The notes: generated by a model not told the origin, from the sequence alone. A DNA stretch of 44,670 bases from an uncultured Collinsella sp. (GCA_958348565.1 CATVZP010000008.1:1-44670), one strand, 5' to 3'; shown: positions 1-9,567, numbered from the stretch's first letter. Numbers and translations: made by a program.

Positions 1-715
1 CGTAGGAGCAGATGGTCACGAGGTCTTGCATACCGGTGGAAACAATAGGTGCATCGACGCCCGGGGTCAAGCCCTGCAACAAAACATCAGCTGCAGAAAG
101 CAAAATCTCCGGACGCATGGAGCCCTCGTTGTCGGCATGGGTGTCGAGCATAAGCACCAGATGGTCCTCACACTCCCCCGCCGCGAGCTCATAGCCAACG
201 AGCGTATGGTCCAGATCAAGACGCTTGCTCTTTTTGCCACGCGCATAGTCAATGCCATGACCCGCGCGCAGCGTGTCGATCGCAGCGCGCACCTCGTCGG
301 CGCTCACGGGGGCCTCGGGGTCCAGGTGCAAGTCGATGCGGTACGACAGACGCGTAAGCTGAGCCGTCAGCGCCGGCGTGCGCACGTCGATGTAGGCGGC
401 CTCGATAGGCGCCAGATCGGCCGGGGACGCCGCGGCCAGGCGCTCAAAGGCCTCGTCGAGCGCGACGAACTCGGTCATAAACAGGTCATACCACTCGCAG
501 GTCGACGACGTGCCCACGGGCAGCGCCGACGAAAAGCCCACGCGCATATGCGGCGAGAAACCCTGCGTCACGGCATAGGGCAGGCCCGCACGGCGCACGA
601 TGCGCTCAATGGTATGGATTAGTTCCAGATGGCCCAGGTACTTAAGGCGATCACGCTTGCCGTAGCGAACGCGTAGCCTAAAGAGCGTGGGATTGTCGGT
701 CAAACGCTCACTCAT
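1..715 (-). CDS. DUF2344 (TIGR03936-type) radical-SAM-linked protein, 3' end outside window
   Basis: Reading down from an ATG at 715, an open frame of 238 codons runs off the left edge without a stop. It opens with MSERLTDNPTLFRLRVRYGK and continues with a KYLGHLELIHTIER segment and a GFSPHMRVGFSSALPVGTSS segment, the hallmarks of the DUF2344 family. The family's molecular role is not established; it normally sits beside a B12-binding radical SAM gene, either as a separate gene or fused to it. Here its ATG overlaps the TGA of that upstream gene by 4 bases (ATGA), implying translational coupling. It is the last visible gene of the mre-rod gene string. The C-terminus is not visible. Confidence 0.85.
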   Translation of the reverse strand, partial: MSERLTDNPTLFRLRVRYGKRDRLKYLGHLELIHTIERIVRRAGLPYAVTQGFSPHMRVGFSSALPVGTSSTCEWYDLFMTEFVALDEAFERLAAASPADLAPIEAAYIDVRTPALTAQLTRLSYRIDLHLDPEAPVSADEVRAAIDTLRAGHGIDYARGKKSKRLDLDHTLVGYELAAGECEDHLVLMLDTHADNEGSMRPEILLSAADVLLQGLTPGVDAPIVSTGMQDLVTICSY

Positions 716-2589
716 GCGCGATCACCCATCAATACGTTCTTGGCGTGGAGCGTGGGGCAGATTCCGCAGCCGGTGCACGACGTGCGGGTGCAGTCGGGGG
801 TCGTGACGCCCTCGAGCGAACGGCGGTACTCGCGCTCGAGGAAGCCGCGCGTGCAGCCGGGGCTCACGTGCTCCCAAGGCAGGCGCCAGTCCAGCTCGTA
901 GGGCAGGTGCACCAGCTCGTTGAGGTCGATGCCGTTTTTGGCAGCGGCCTCCTTCCAGTTGTCGAGTGAGAAGTGCTCCACCCAGGCGTCGAAGCGCGAG
1001 CCCGCACGCCAGGCATCGATGATGACCGGCGTCATATCGCGGCCGGCACGGGAAAGCGCAGCCTCGATAAGCGAGGTCTCCGCGTCGTGGTAGTGCACGC
1101 GAACGGCACGGTTGCGCACGCTCGTGATGAGTAGCTTCTGGCGGCGCTTGACGTCATCGTAATCGAGCTGCGGGCACCACTGGAAGGGTGTTGCCGCCTT
1201 GGGGATGAACACCGAAACAGAGATGGACACCGAGATAGACCCACGGCGCGCCTTGGGCACCACGGAGCGACCAAGCTCCAGCACGTGATCGGCCAGGTTG
1301 GCGATAGCCACGATGTCCTCGTCGCGCTCGCCGGGAAGGCCCATCATGAAGTAGAGCTTCATGCGGTTCCAGCCGGCCTCGAAGGCTGCTTTGGCCGCGC
1401 GATCCAAATCCTCCTCGGTCACGTTCTTGTTGATGATGTCGCGCATACGCTGGCTGCCCGCCTCGGGCGCAAACGTCAGGCCGCCCTTCTTTTCGCCGGC
1501 GACCGACTCGGCCATATCAACGCCAAACGAATCCAGGCGCTGCGAGGGAATGGACACGCGAATGCCCGTATCTTCCAGACGGCGGTTAAGGCGACCGAGC
1601 ACGTCGCGGATACAGGAGTGGTCGGTCGTCGAAAGCGAGGTAAGCGACACCTCGTCATAGCCAGTCTTTTCCAGACCCTGGATCACCGAGGACACGATCT
1701 GGTCGGCCGAGCGCTCACGCACCGGGCGATACGTCATACCTGCCTGGCAAAAACGGCAGCCGCGGGCGCAACCACGCAGGATCTCGATAGACAGGCGGTC
1801 GTGAACCAGCTGCGCATAGGGTACGCACGACTGCGACAGCGGATTGGTGGCACCAAAGTCCTCGACGACGCGCTTGTAGACTACCGGCGGGACGTCCTTG
1901 CCCTCGCGCGGCACGGTGTAGCCATGCGGGGAGCAGGGCTCGTCATGACGCACCTCATACAGGGACGGCACATAGGTACCGGCGACCGTCGCGAGCTGCT
2001 CGACAATCTGAGCGCGCGAGACGCCCTCGTCGCGCAAGCGGCGATGCAACTGGCAGATCTCGAGCAGCGACTCCTCGCCCTCGCCAATGAGGATGGCATC
2101 GAAGAATGCCGCATACGGCTCGGGGTTATACACCGAGGGACCACCGGCGACGATGATGGGGTCGTCCTCGGTGCGGTCGGCAGCCAACAGCGGAATGCCA
2201 GCGAGATCGAGCGCTTCGAGGAAGTTCGTCACAGCCATCTCGTGCGGCACATGCATGCCGACGATGTCGAACGAGGCCACGGGCGCTGCACCCTCGAGCG
2301 ACAGCAGTGGAATCCCCGCCTCGCGCATGGCATCGCCCATATCGGGCCACGGCACATAACCGCGCTCGCAGGAAATGCCCTCGGCCTGATTAAGGATGTT
2401 GTAGAGAATGGCGATGCCCTGATTGGGCAGACCGACCTCATACACGTCCGGATAGATCATGCAGCAGCGATAGTCGGCATCGGCCTTTGAGAGCGTGCCC
2501 CACTCGTGGTCGATATAGCGACTCGGCTTTTCGACCTTGGCGAGCAGCGGCTCGATCAGATGAAAACAGTCTTGGTATGGAACGCGCAA
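712..2589 (-). CDS. B12-binding-domain radical SAM protein (TIGR03960-type)
   Basis: The 625-aa product has a B12-binding-like N-terminal half (DVYEVGLPNQGIAILYNILN near residue 50; GGPSVYNPEPYAAFFDAI around 150-165) and a radical SAM core with RGCARGCRFCQ (CxxxCxxC) that should bind a 4Fe-4S cluster and S-adenosylmethionine. The C-terminus has a second cysteine cluster (CTRTSCTGCGIC), probably another metal or Fe-S site. The substrate is unknown. The family is widespread in Firmicutes and Actinobacteria next to a DUF2344 partner, as here. Translation probably starts at TTG 2589, preceded by GGGG seven bases upstream. It lies 9 bp after the DUF697-like gene, so it is likely cotranscribed with the rod-shape genes. 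A role in RNA or cofactor modification is only a guess. Confidence 0.88.
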   Translation of the reverse strand: MRVPYQDCFHLIEPLLAKVEKPSRYIDHEWGTLSKADADYRCCMIYPDVYEVGLPNQGIAILYNILNQAEGISCERGYVPWPDMGDAMREAGIPLLSLEGAAPVASFDIVGMHVPHEMAVTNFLEALDLAGIPLLAADRTEDDPIIVAGGPSVYNPEPYAAFFDAILIGEGEESLLEICQLHRRLRDEGVSRAQIVEQLATVAGTYVPSLYEVRHDEPCSPHGYTVPREGKDVPPVVYKRVVEDFGATNPLSQSCVPYAQLVHDRLSIEILRGCARGCRFCQAGMTYRPVRERSADQIVSSVIQGLEKTGYDEVSLTSLSTTDHSCIRDVLGRLNRRLEDTGIRVSIPSQRLDSFGVDMAESVAGEKKGGLTFAPEAGSQRMRDIINKNVTEEDLDRAAKAAFEAGWNRMKLYFMMGLPGERDEDIVAIANLADHVLELGRSVVPKARRGSISVSISVSVFIPKAATPFQWCPQLDYDDVKRRQKLLITSVRNRAVRVHYHDAETSLIEAALSRAGRDMTPVIIDAWRAGSRFDAWVEHFSLDNWKEAAAKNGIDLNELVHLPYELDWRLPWEHVSPGCTRGFLEREYRRSLEGVTTPDCTRTSCTGCGICPTLHAKNVLMGDRA

Positions 2590-2598
2590 AAGAAACCC

Positions 2599-3528
2599 CT
2601 AAGCAGCGAGATCGGATGCATCCTCGAAAGGACTCATAGGACGGGTGGCACCGGCGACCGTGGTCACCAGGTCGCGAACGCGCGAGAACGTGGCGCTGAC
2701 AACCTCATTGGCACGGCTGTAGTCCACATCGCGCTCGTAGAGCGACACGAGCGCGCGACCCATGCCATAGGTACCCGCGGCGGCGGTAAGCGCCTTTACG
2801 ACAAAGCCAATGTGCGGCGTCTGCTTCACCAATGCGCGGGTGACGGCACGAATCACCAGACCGCCGGCAAGCACGCCCGCGACCTCGTAGCCGCGCTCGG
2901 GCTTAATGCCGCGCCCAAAGATAGCCGCCAGCTCAAAGAGCATGCCCACCTGCGCCAGAGCCATCACGGGATAGTCGGCACCCGGCAAAAACACCAGGGC
3001 GCCCGTCGCCATGTTGGTGAGCGCGCACGAGGTAATGATGCGATTTGCCGCCGCGATGCGCATAAAGGCAAAGTTGGCGGCAAAAGCCGTCTCCTTGTCC
3101 GTACGATCGAGAATCCAGCGGGCAAGCGTCTCGAGCAGATAGGTCTTATCGGTCGCTGCCACCACGCCGAGCATGGGCGTAGATTCCTCAACGAACGGCA
3201 CCTCGACGGCGGACTCGGCAAGCACGCACACGGGCGCGCCGGCAATCACGAGCTCCTGCACAGCACTCTCCAAGCGGTCAGATCCGCACGAGAGGACCAA
3301 CACCACGTCGGTATCGGCCTTGGGAACGATACGGTCCTCCCCCAGGCGATCAACACGCACAATGCCCGAAGTCGTCTGCGGCACAAAGGCATCGCGCACC
3401 GTCTCGACCAAAAAGCGAGACGCAGTCGAATCAAGGTAAACCGAAACACGAACCGGCGTATCGGAATCCTTCTTAACAGACGCGCCCATCTTAAAAGCGC
3501 TGGTCAACTTATCTACGGGAATCTTCAT
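2599..3528 (-). CDS. DUF697-like hydrophobic-core protein, function unknown
   Basis: The 309-aa protein starts at an ATG (3528) preceded by GAGGGG. The N-terminal half (1-125) looks like a nucleotide-binding or regulatory alpha/beta domain without a P-loop: it contains DVVLVLSCGSDRLESAVQEL but no GxxxxGK. The C-terminal half, with the FLPGADYPVMALAQVGMLFE segment and the following alanine/glycine-rich helices, resembles the DUF697/YcjF-type membrane-associated domain. The gene sits 18 bp downstream of rodA and 9 bp upstream of the radical SAM gene, so it is part of the same transcription unit. A function in the cell envelope is plausible from context only. The DUF697 assignment is by pattern and should be treated as tentative. 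Confidence 0.7.
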   Translation of the reverse strand: MKIPVDKLTSAFKMGASVKKDSDTPVRVSVYLDSTASRFLVETVRDAFVPQTTSGIVRVDRLGEDRIVPKADTDVVLVLSCGSDRLESAVQELVIAGAPVCVLAESAVEVPFVEESTPMLGVVAATDKTYLLETLARWILDRTDKETAFAANFAFMRIAAANRIITSCALTNMATGALVFLPGADYPVMALAQVGMLFELAAIFGRGIKPERGYEVAGVLAGGLVIRAVTRALVKQTPHIGFVVKALTAAAGTYGMGRALVSLYERDVDYSRANEVVSATFSRVRDLVTTVAGATRPMSPFEDASDLAA

Positions 3529-3546
3529 GGCAAACCCCTCCAGCGG

Positions 3547-4773
3547 TTACGCGGCGCCCGAACGATGCCGCCATATGGATTGTACGATACCCACCGTCAG
3601 CAACTGAATCATCATCGACGACGAACCAAAACTAATAAACGGCAGCGGAATACCGGTAATCGGCATCATGCCAATGCACATGCCGATGTTCTCGAAGGTT
3701 TGGAACGCCCACATGCCGACGATACCCACGCACGATAGGCGCAAAAACAGTGACTCGCACTTAAAGGCAACGCGGATCGTCGAGAAAATCAGCATCACGT
3801 AGAGGCACAGAAGCAAAAAGGAGCCGCAGAAGCCGAACGTCTCGGACAGGAAGGCGAAGACGAAGTCGGTGTGGAACTCGGGTAGAAAGCCGCCGGCCGA
3901 CTGCGTTGCGTGGCCCAGGCCCTTACCAAAGAAGCCACCCGAGCCGACGGCGATGAGCGACTGCTGCAGGTTGTAGGCATCATCCGAATTGGCATTGTCG
4001 GGGTCGATGAAGACTGTCAGACGGTTCATCTGATACTGCTTGATAAGCACATCGTGGCCAAGGAGCGAATCAAAGACCGAGTCGAGCGCCAAGATGAGCG
4101 CAATCAAACCGACCAGCAGGGCCAAGGTCGACAGCACCCATTCGCGACGCGCACCGCTCATGCAGATGACGATGGCGCCCGACACCAGCACGACCAGACC
4201 CGAGCCCAGGTCGCCCATGGCGACGACGGCCAAAAACGGAATGGACAGCATGCCGCAGAGCTTAATGTAGTCGCGAACGGTATCGATACGCCCGTTGTAC
4301 TGCGAGCCAAGCGTGGCCATAAAGAAGATGGTGATGAGCTTGGCGAGCTCAACGGGCTGGAAGGTCAGGCCGATACCGGGGATCTTGATCCAGCCCGTCA
4401 TGCCCAGACCGCCCGTATAGGACAGGCCCGGAATCTTGGGCGAGAAGATCACAATAAGGTCAATGACGAGCAGCGCCGTCGAGAAATTGGAAATGCCACG
4501 CAGGTCGGTGCGCCAGACGAGCACCGCCAGCACCGCGCCAATGCCAATGCCCAGCAGGTGGCGCGAGAACGAGGCATCAGCCTTAAACTGCGAGGCCGAC
4601 CAAATGATGATGGCGCCATAGGCAACGAGCGCGACGGTAGCCAGCAGCACACCGATATGCACCTTTTGGCGAAACGTGCTACGCGAGGCCGAAAGTTGCT
4701 TGTTGACGCGGTCCAGGCTGCTGCGAGAACCGGTTTTGGTTGAGCGGAACAGGTCCGCTGGCGAAAAGTCCAT
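3547..4773 (-). CDS. rodA: RodA, SEDS-family peptidoglycan polymerase
   Basis: This 408-aa polytopic membrane protein of the FtsW/RodA/SpoVE (SEDS) family polymerises glycan strands from lipid II during lateral wall growth, working with the class B transpeptidase encoded just upstream (mrdA). About ten hydrophobic segments are visible after a basic cytoplasmic N-terminus. Family signatures include LTFQPVELAKL, VAVGSGGFFGKGLG, EFHTDFVFAFLSETFGF and the C-terminal GIPLPFISFGSSSMM. The start ATG (4773) follows GGAGGTTGCG. The gene lies 9 bp after mrdA, so the two partners are cotranscribed. Length and motifs are normal for RodA rather than FtsW, supported by the mre context. Confidence 0.95.
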   Translation of the reverse strand: MDFSPADLFRSTKTGSRSSLDRVNKQLSASRSTFRQKVHIGVLLATVALVAYGAIIIWSASQFKADASFSRHLLGIGIGAVLAVLVWRTDLRGISNFSTALLVIDLIVIFSPKIPGLSYTGGLGMTGWIKIPGIGLTFQPVELAKLITIFFMATLGSQYNGRIDTVRDYIKLCGMLSIPFLAVVAMGDLGSGLVVLVSGAIVICMSGARREWVLSTLALLVGLIALILALDSVFDSLLGHDVLIKQYQMNRLTVFIDPDNANSDDAYNLQQSLIAVGSGGFFGKGLGHATQSAGGFLPEFHTDFVFAFLSETFGFCGSFLLLCLYVMLIFSTIRVAFKCESLFLRLSCVGIVGMWAFQTFENIGMCIGMMPITGIPLPFISFGSSSMMIQLLTVGIVQSIWRHRSGAA

Positions 4774-4782
4774 CGCAACCTC

Positions 4783-6852
4783 CTATCGAACCGAGGAATC
4801 GCCCGAGGCCGAAGAGGTATCGGGCTCGTCATAAATCACGCCGAGCACGTCACGCACGACATGCATCGCGGTATCTGAGCCGCCACCGCCTTGCTCCAAG
4901 ATGGTGGCAATCACGTACTTAGGATCGTCAGCAGGGGCATAGGCGCAGAACCACGCGTATTCGTCCTCGCCGCTCTTCTCGCCCGTGCCCGACTTGCCGT
5001 ATACCTGCGGCGTCAGGGTGCCAAAGTGAGCCGCCAGGGACGTCGATGCCGTGTAAATCACATCGTGCATGCCGTTGCGAACAAGAGCCAAATCCGAATC
5101 GCTGCTGATCTTGGCCTCCAGGCGCTTCTTCTTGCCCTTACCGTTGTACTTATAGGCATCGCCGTCGCCATCGCGCGACACGGCAGACAAAAACACGTGA
5201 GGCACGTACTGTTTGCCGCCGTTGGCAAGGCCCATGTAGGCGCAGGCCATCTGCAGCGGCGTCACCAAAATGTCGCCCTGCCCGATGGCGATGTTCGTCA
5301 TATCGCCAGCGTTCCATTTGCGGTCTTCGGCAGAGGCATCGGTAAAGTACGACTCTTTCCACTCGGCATCGGGAATGCGGCCGGCACCCTCACTCGGAAG
5401 GTCGATACCACAGGTCTTGCCTAGGCCCCAGCGACGAAAGACCTCTTGCAGGCCCTCGGGGTGCTGGTCGTTGTAGAAAAACGCCTTGCCCATATCGTAG
5501 AACACGGGGTCGCAGGAATTGGCGATACCGGACTGCAGCGTCATCGTGCCGTGGCCGGAGTGCAGCCAGCAGTATTTTCCCCAAGATTTGCCCAAGCCGG
5601 TCCAATATCCCGTGCAGTTGGTCGTCTGACCCGAGGTATAGGTTCCAAACTCAAGGCCCGCCAAGGCCGAGAGCGGCTTAATGGTCGAAGCCGACATGTA
5701 CTGGCCGCTAATAGCGCGGTTGAGCAGTGGGTGCGAACCCTCGTCGTCGTTGAGCTCGGTCCACACGTCGTTTGAGACGCCGCCGATAAAGACGGAAGGA
5801 TCAAACTTGGGCTCACTTGCCATGCCCAGAATCTCGCCATTGTTGGGATCGAGGCACACCACGGCGCCGTTGCCGGCGTTGCTGTAGCCCGTGGTCTTGG
5901 CGAGTTCGATAGCGCTCGCAAGCGCCGTCTCGCAGGCTTGCTGAATCTTGAGGTCAAGCGTGAGCTTAATGTCGGAGCCGGCCTTGGCAGGCACGGCGCC
6001 GGCCTGTCCGGTCACGTTGCCCGAGGCATCGACCTTCACCGTCTGCTCGCCGCGAATACCCTGCAGCAAGTTCTCGTAGTAGCTCTCGACGCCCGCCTGG
6101 CCCACGATATCACCCGACTGGTACGTAATCTGACCGGCGGCGCTATCGTTATCGCCCGAAGCCTTCTTGTTCTGCGCCTCGAGCTGCTCGGAGGTAATGG
6201 TGCCGGTATAGCCCAAAATGTGACAGGCTGTCTCGCCGTACGGGTACTGGCGCTCGGTGCGCTCGGCAATCTTCACGCCCGGGAACTCGCCGGCATGCTC
6301 CTTGATATAGGCAACCGTGGAGCGGCGCACGTCCGTCGCGATGGTATGCAGGCTCTGAGCGCCCTCAGAATTGTCCTGGATATTGCGCAGCACCGCGACG
6401 TAGGGCATACCGAGCACGTTGGCAAGATGGCGCACCAGCACGGTGTCATCGGCCAGGTCGCGATAGGCGACAACGGCAAGTGAGGGACGGTTTTGCACAA
6501 GTGCCACGCCATTGCGATCAAGGATTCGCCCGCGCACAGCCGGCGTAGTGACGGTACGGGTCTGGTTGTTCTTGGCCTGCTTGTCGTAGTAGTCCGACGA
6601 GACCATCTGCATGCCCCACAGCTTGACGGCGAGCGCGGCGAACATCGCTCCCACGCCTGCGGTGAGGATGGAGAAGCGACCCTTGAAGGCGGTCGCGGCG
6701 GTATTGCCCTCGCCCTCGGTGGCGCGCGGGGCCGTTCCATGCTGCGTGTCGTAGGTAAAACGGGAATCGCCGCGGCGCATGATGACCAGCGCGACCACAA
6801 TGGCCACGACGAGCACGATACCGGCGATGATAACCGTCATCTGGGAAGACAT
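4783..6852 (-). CDS. mrdA: Penicillin-binding protein 2 (class B, elongation transpeptidase)
   Basis: The 689-aa protein is the DD-transpeptidase partner of RodA. The active-site motifs are all present: SxxK as STIK near residue 388, the SxD-type second motif in NSCDPVFYDMG, and KSGTGEKS as the KTG box. The N-terminal dimerisation domain contains RGRILDRNGVALVQNRPSLA. There are two hydrophobic stretches, residues about 4-26 and about 60-80; class B PBPs usually have one, so the first is an unusual extra anchor. I chose ATG 6852 because GGGGAGG lies 7 bases upstream. An upstream in-frame start at 6957 would overlap mreD by 92 bases and has a non-family N-terminus. The gene follows mreD by 13 bp. 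Confidence 0.94.
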   Translation of the reverse strand: MSSQMTVIIAGIVLVVAIVVALVIMRRGDSRFTYDTQHGTAPRATEGEGNTAATAFKGRFSILTAGVGAMFAALAVKLWGMQMVSSDYYDKQAKNNQTRTVTTPAVRGRILDRNGVALVQNRPSLAVVAYRDLADDTVLVRHLANVLGMPYVAVLRNIQDNSEGAQSLHTIATDVRRSTVAYIKEHAGEFPGVKIAERTERQYPYGETACHILGYTGTITSEQLEAQNKKASGDNDSAAGQITYQSGDIVGQAGVESYYENLLQGIRGEQTVKVDASGNVTGQAGAVPAKAGSDIKLTLDLKIQQACETALASAIELAKTTGYSNAGNGAVVCLDPNNGEILGMASEPKFDPSVFIGGVSNDVWTELNDDEGSHPLLNRAISGQYMSASTIKPLSALAGLEFGTYTSGQTTNCTGYWTGLGKSWGKYCWLHSGHGTMTLQSGIANSCDPVFYDMGKAFFYNDQHPEGLQEVFRRWGLGKTCGIDLPSEGAGRIPDAEWKESYFTDASAEDRKWNAGDMTNIAIGQGDILVTPLQMACAYMGLANGGKQYVPHVFLSAVSRDGDGDAYKYNGKGKKKRLEAKISSDSDLALVRNGMHDVIYTASTSLAAHFGTLTPQVYGKSGTGEKSGEDEYAWFCAYAPADDPKYVIATILEQGGGGSDTAMHVVRDVLGVIYDEPDTSSASGDSSVR

Positions 6853-6865
6853 CTTTGAGCCTCCC

Positions 6866-7438
6866 CTATTTGAGTTTGCGGGTCTTGGGCTTAAAGCGCA
6901 TGCCCGTCTGATGACCACCGCGTGCGGAGAATCCGTAACCGGACTGCGGCACGACACCGGACATCAAAAACGGAATGGCAACCAGACCCGTCAGGATCGA
7001 AGACGGCAAGGCGTGTCCAAAAACAGCCACCACAAAGCTCGTCTCCAGACCCATAAACAGCAAGATGATGCTGTAGACCACGTTGATGGCAAGCGCGAAG
7101 GCGCCCACGGTAATACCGCGCGCGCTCGGGGAGCCGCCCGTCTGACCGGCCGCGCTGTGCACCAGGGCAAAACTGCCCACCGTCAGCAGCAGCGACATAA
7201 CGCCCACCGGCACGGCAGCAGAAAGATCATAGAAAAGGCCGCTGCAAAAACCGCAGACGACAGCCCGCGTGGGATCGCCCGAGAACACGCTCAGGCACAC
7301 CAGGATAATCATAAAGTTGACGCGACCGCCTGCAATGGAGATCTGCGGCGCCAGGCCTGCCTGCAGCAGCACACACACAATGGCGGCGATTGCAAACGTG
7401 CGGGAGCTCGCCCCCTGCTCGTGTAGATCCATGGACAT
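6866..7438 (-). CDS. mreD: Rod shape-determining protein MreD
   Basis: A 190-aa, highly hydrophobic protein with about five to six membrane helices, including FAIAAIVCVLLQAGLAPQIS near the N-terminus and VMSLLLTVGSFALVHSAAGQ in the middle. MreD is a poorly conserved integral membrane component of the elongasome that binds MreC. Sequence alone would give a weak call; the position between mreC and mrdA makes it firm. The ATG at 7438 follows a G-rich site directly downstream of the mreC stop (5-bp gap). The C-terminal tail after about residue 165 is basic (QTGMRFKPKTRKLK) and probably cytoplasmic. Confidence 0.9.
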   Translation of the reverse strand: MSMDLHEQGASSRTFAIAAIVCVLLQAGLAPQISIAGGRVNFMIILVCLSVFSGDPTRAVVCGFCSGLFYDLSAAVPVGVMSLLLTVGSFALVHSAAGQTGGSPSARGITVGAFALAINVVYSIILLFMGLETSFVVAVFGHALPSSILTGLVAIPFLMSGVVPQSGYGFSARGGHQTGMRFKPKTRKLK

Positions 7439-7443
7439 GCCCC

Positions 7444-8442
7444 CTATTCGCTCGAGCCGGAATCGGTCGTCTCGGACGTGTCGGAACTGTCATCCGAGCT
7501 CTCGTCCTTCATCTTGGTTGCAGCATCGCGCGACGTTCCCTGCGGTGTGCTGTTGGCCGTGCTCACGTCCTCATCCGAGGCCGACTGTTCGTCGGTCAGC
7601 GAGGTAATGACCAGCACTTCCTCGTTGTTCTCGGCCGTGGTCTGAGCGCGCACCACGATGGTGTAATACACATCGTTGGCCGACTTCTCCACCGAGGAAA
7701 CGGTGCCGAGCGGCAGGCCCTTGGGGAACACGCCGCCAATGCCAGAGGTCACGATGATGTCGCCCACTTTGACGTCGGAGTCGACGCTCACGTACTCAAG
7801 GCGCAGGGTGCCATCGGGCTGGCCCTGCAGCATACCCTGGGCGCGCGTGTCCTGCACCATAGCCGACACGCCCGAGTTCTCGTCGCCAATCAGGCGCACG
7901 GTAGAGGTCTTGGCCGATACCTCGATAATCTGGCCGATGACACCAGCAGAACTCGTCACGGGCATGTTGATGGTAAGGCCGTCGGCAGATCCCTTGTCGA
8001 TGGTAACGGTCGAGGTCCAGGCATCACCCGACGCACCGACGATACGAGCAGCAGTCGACTTAAGGTTGTAGGTCGATTGCAGCCCGACCAGGCCCTCCAG
8101 GCGCTCGGCAGTCTTTTGAGCCTCGGAAAGCTCGGCGACCTTAGAGGTCAGCACCTCGTTTTGCTTCTTGAGGTCGTCGAGCGACTCCTGCGAAGCCGTG
8201 AGGTTGGAGAACACGTTGCCGATCGCGTTGAAGGGAGCCGCCACGGCCGAGCCCAAAAAGCGCACCGGCGAGGTAATCGTCGTCACACCCGAGCGCACAG
8301 CATGAATCGGCCCGGCCTCGCCCTCACGGATATAAAACGTGAGCAGCAACACCGAAATCAGGCTGAAAACAATCAACGGGCGCATACCCGTTGATTGTCG
8401 CTTGGTATTCAGATTTGGAGAGAAACCCGAAGATCGTGCCAA
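7444..8442 (-). CDS. mreC: Rod shape-determining protein MreC
   Basis: The 332-aa protein has a short basic N-terminus, one membrane helix (about 22-40), a coiled-coil segment (ASQESLDDLKKQNEVLTSKV onward, about residues 75-115) and the beta-rich extracytoplasmic MreC domain with IGDENSGVSAMVQDTRAQGM and IIVTSGIGGVFPKGLPLGTV. MreC scaffolds the elongasome and activates PBP2. The last 50 residues are a low-complexity Ser/Thr/Asp/Glu tail (SSDDSSDTSETTDSGSSE), longer than in model MreC proteins and probably disordered. The start appears to be TTG at 8442 with AGGTGG eight bases upstream; no better ATG exists. It lies 21 bp after mreB. Confidence 0.94.
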   Translation of the reverse strand: MARSSGFSPNLNTKRQSTGMRPLIVFSLISVLLLTFYIREGEAGPIHAVRSGVTTITSPVRFLGSAVAAPFNAIGNVFSNLTASQESLDDLKKQNEVLTSKVAELSEAQKTAERLEGLVGLQSTYNLKSTAARIVGASGDAWTSTVTIDKGSADGLTINMPVTSSAGVIGQIIEVSAKTSTVRLIGDENSGVSAMVQDTRAQGMLQGQPDGTLRLEYVSVDSDVKVGDIIVTSGIGGVFPKGLPLGTVSSVEKSANDVYYTIVVRAQTTAENNEEVLVITSLTDEQSASDEDVSTANSTPQGTSRDAATKMKDESSDDSSDTSETTDSGSSE

Positions 8443-8463
8443 ATGGAATCCACCTTTTGGAAA

Positions 8464-9507
8464 TTAAGCATTGGTTTGGACGAAGCCACCGTCAAAGGCG
8501 TTGGCCTCGAGCACGCGGGCGCAGCCGTTTACGACGTTATCGAGCGCCGTGGGGCTGACGTTGACCGAAACGCCGGTCTCGTCGCGCAGACGCACGTCGA
8601 GGCCGCGCAGCAGCGCACCGCCGCCGGTCAGCAGAATACCGTAGTACATAAGGTCCGAGGCAAGATCGGGCGGCGTGGCATCCAGAGCGTCCTTAACGGC
8701 CTTGGCCATCTCGTCGAGCGGCTTGTTGAGCGCGCGACGAATCTCCTCACTCTCGATACGCACGGTCTTGGGCAGGCCCGTGATAACGTCGCGTCCGTTG
8801 ACCTCGACGTCAAGCTCATCCTTGAGCGGCACGGCGGAGCCGACCTTGATCTTGATGTCCTCGGCCGTGCGCTCGCCGATAGCCAGGTTGTAGGCATCGC
8901 GAACATGGGTGAGGATAGCCTGGTCGAACTCGTCGCCGGCAATGCGGATGGACTGCGACACGACAATACCGCCCATAGCGATAACGGCGACCTCGGTGGT
9001 GCCGCCGCCGATATCGATGACCATGGAGCCCGTGGGCTCCTCGACGGGCAGGTCGGCGCCGATGGCAGCCGCCATGGGCTCCTCGATCAGATAGGCCTGG
9101 CGAGCGCCAGCCTGGATCGTGGCCTCAAAGACGGCGCGCTTCTCGACCGACGTGACGCCGGAGGGAACGCAGACGACGACGCGCGGACGCGGAGTCCACG
9201 GATAGCGCTTCTCGGAAGCCTTGTCGATAAAGTAGCGAAGCATGGCCTCGGTGACATCGAAGTCGGCGATGACGCCGTCCTTAAGGGGACGAACGGCCAC
9301 GATGTTGCCGGGCGTACGGCCGAGCATACGCTTGGCCTCGATGCCGACTGCCAGGATGCGCTCGTCATTCTTGTCGATGGCGACAACGGAGGGCTCGCGG
9401 ATGACGATGCCCTTGCCGCGCACGGAGACGAGCGTATTGGCGGTGCCGAGGTCGATGGCGAGATCGCCCGCATAGCTACCGAAGAACATATCCATCAAAG
9501 AAAACAA
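8464..9507 (-). CDS. mreB: Cell shape-determining protein MreB (actin homologue)
   Basis: The 347-aa actin-like ATPase polymerises under the membrane and organises lateral wall synthesis. Phosphate-1 (DLGTANTLV, residue ~19) and phosphate-2 (IDIGGGTTEVAVI) loops, the LIEEPMAAAIGADLPV segment and the adenosine motif LLTGGGALLRGLD are intact. Length is normal. The likely start is TTG 9507, with AGGAG five bases upstream; ATG codons follow at 9495 and 9489. It is the first gene of the mreBCD-mrdA-rodA string and is separated from the TPR gene upstream by a terminator hairpin, so a promoter should lie between about 9510 and 9565. Confidence 0.97.
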   Translation of the reverse strand: MFSLMDMFFGSYAGDLAIDLGTANTLVSVRGKGIVIREPSVVAIDKNDERILAVGIEAKRMLGRTPGNIVAVRPLKDGVIADFDVTEAMLRYFIDKASEKRYPWTPRPRVVVCVPSGVTSVEKRAVFEATIQAGARQAYLIEEPMAAAIGADLPVEEPTGSMVIDIGGGTTEVAVIAMGGIVVSQSIRIAGDEFDQAILTHVRDAYNLAIGERTAEDIKIKVGSAVPLKDELDVEVNGRDVITGLPKTVRIESEEIRRALNKPLDEMAKAVKDALDATPPDLASDLMYYGILLTGGGALLRGLDVRLRDETGVSVNVSPTALDNVVNGCARVLEANAFDGGFVQTNA

Positions 9508-9567
9508 CGCAACTCCTGATGTGTTGGATGATTGCTGGAAAACTACTAGCCCATCATACTAGCGCAA

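Noticed and set aside
1285..2490. A 401-codon plus-strand frame opposite the radical SAM gene
   Set aside because: Antisense artefact; the minus-strand frame carries the CxxxCxxC motif and fits the operon.
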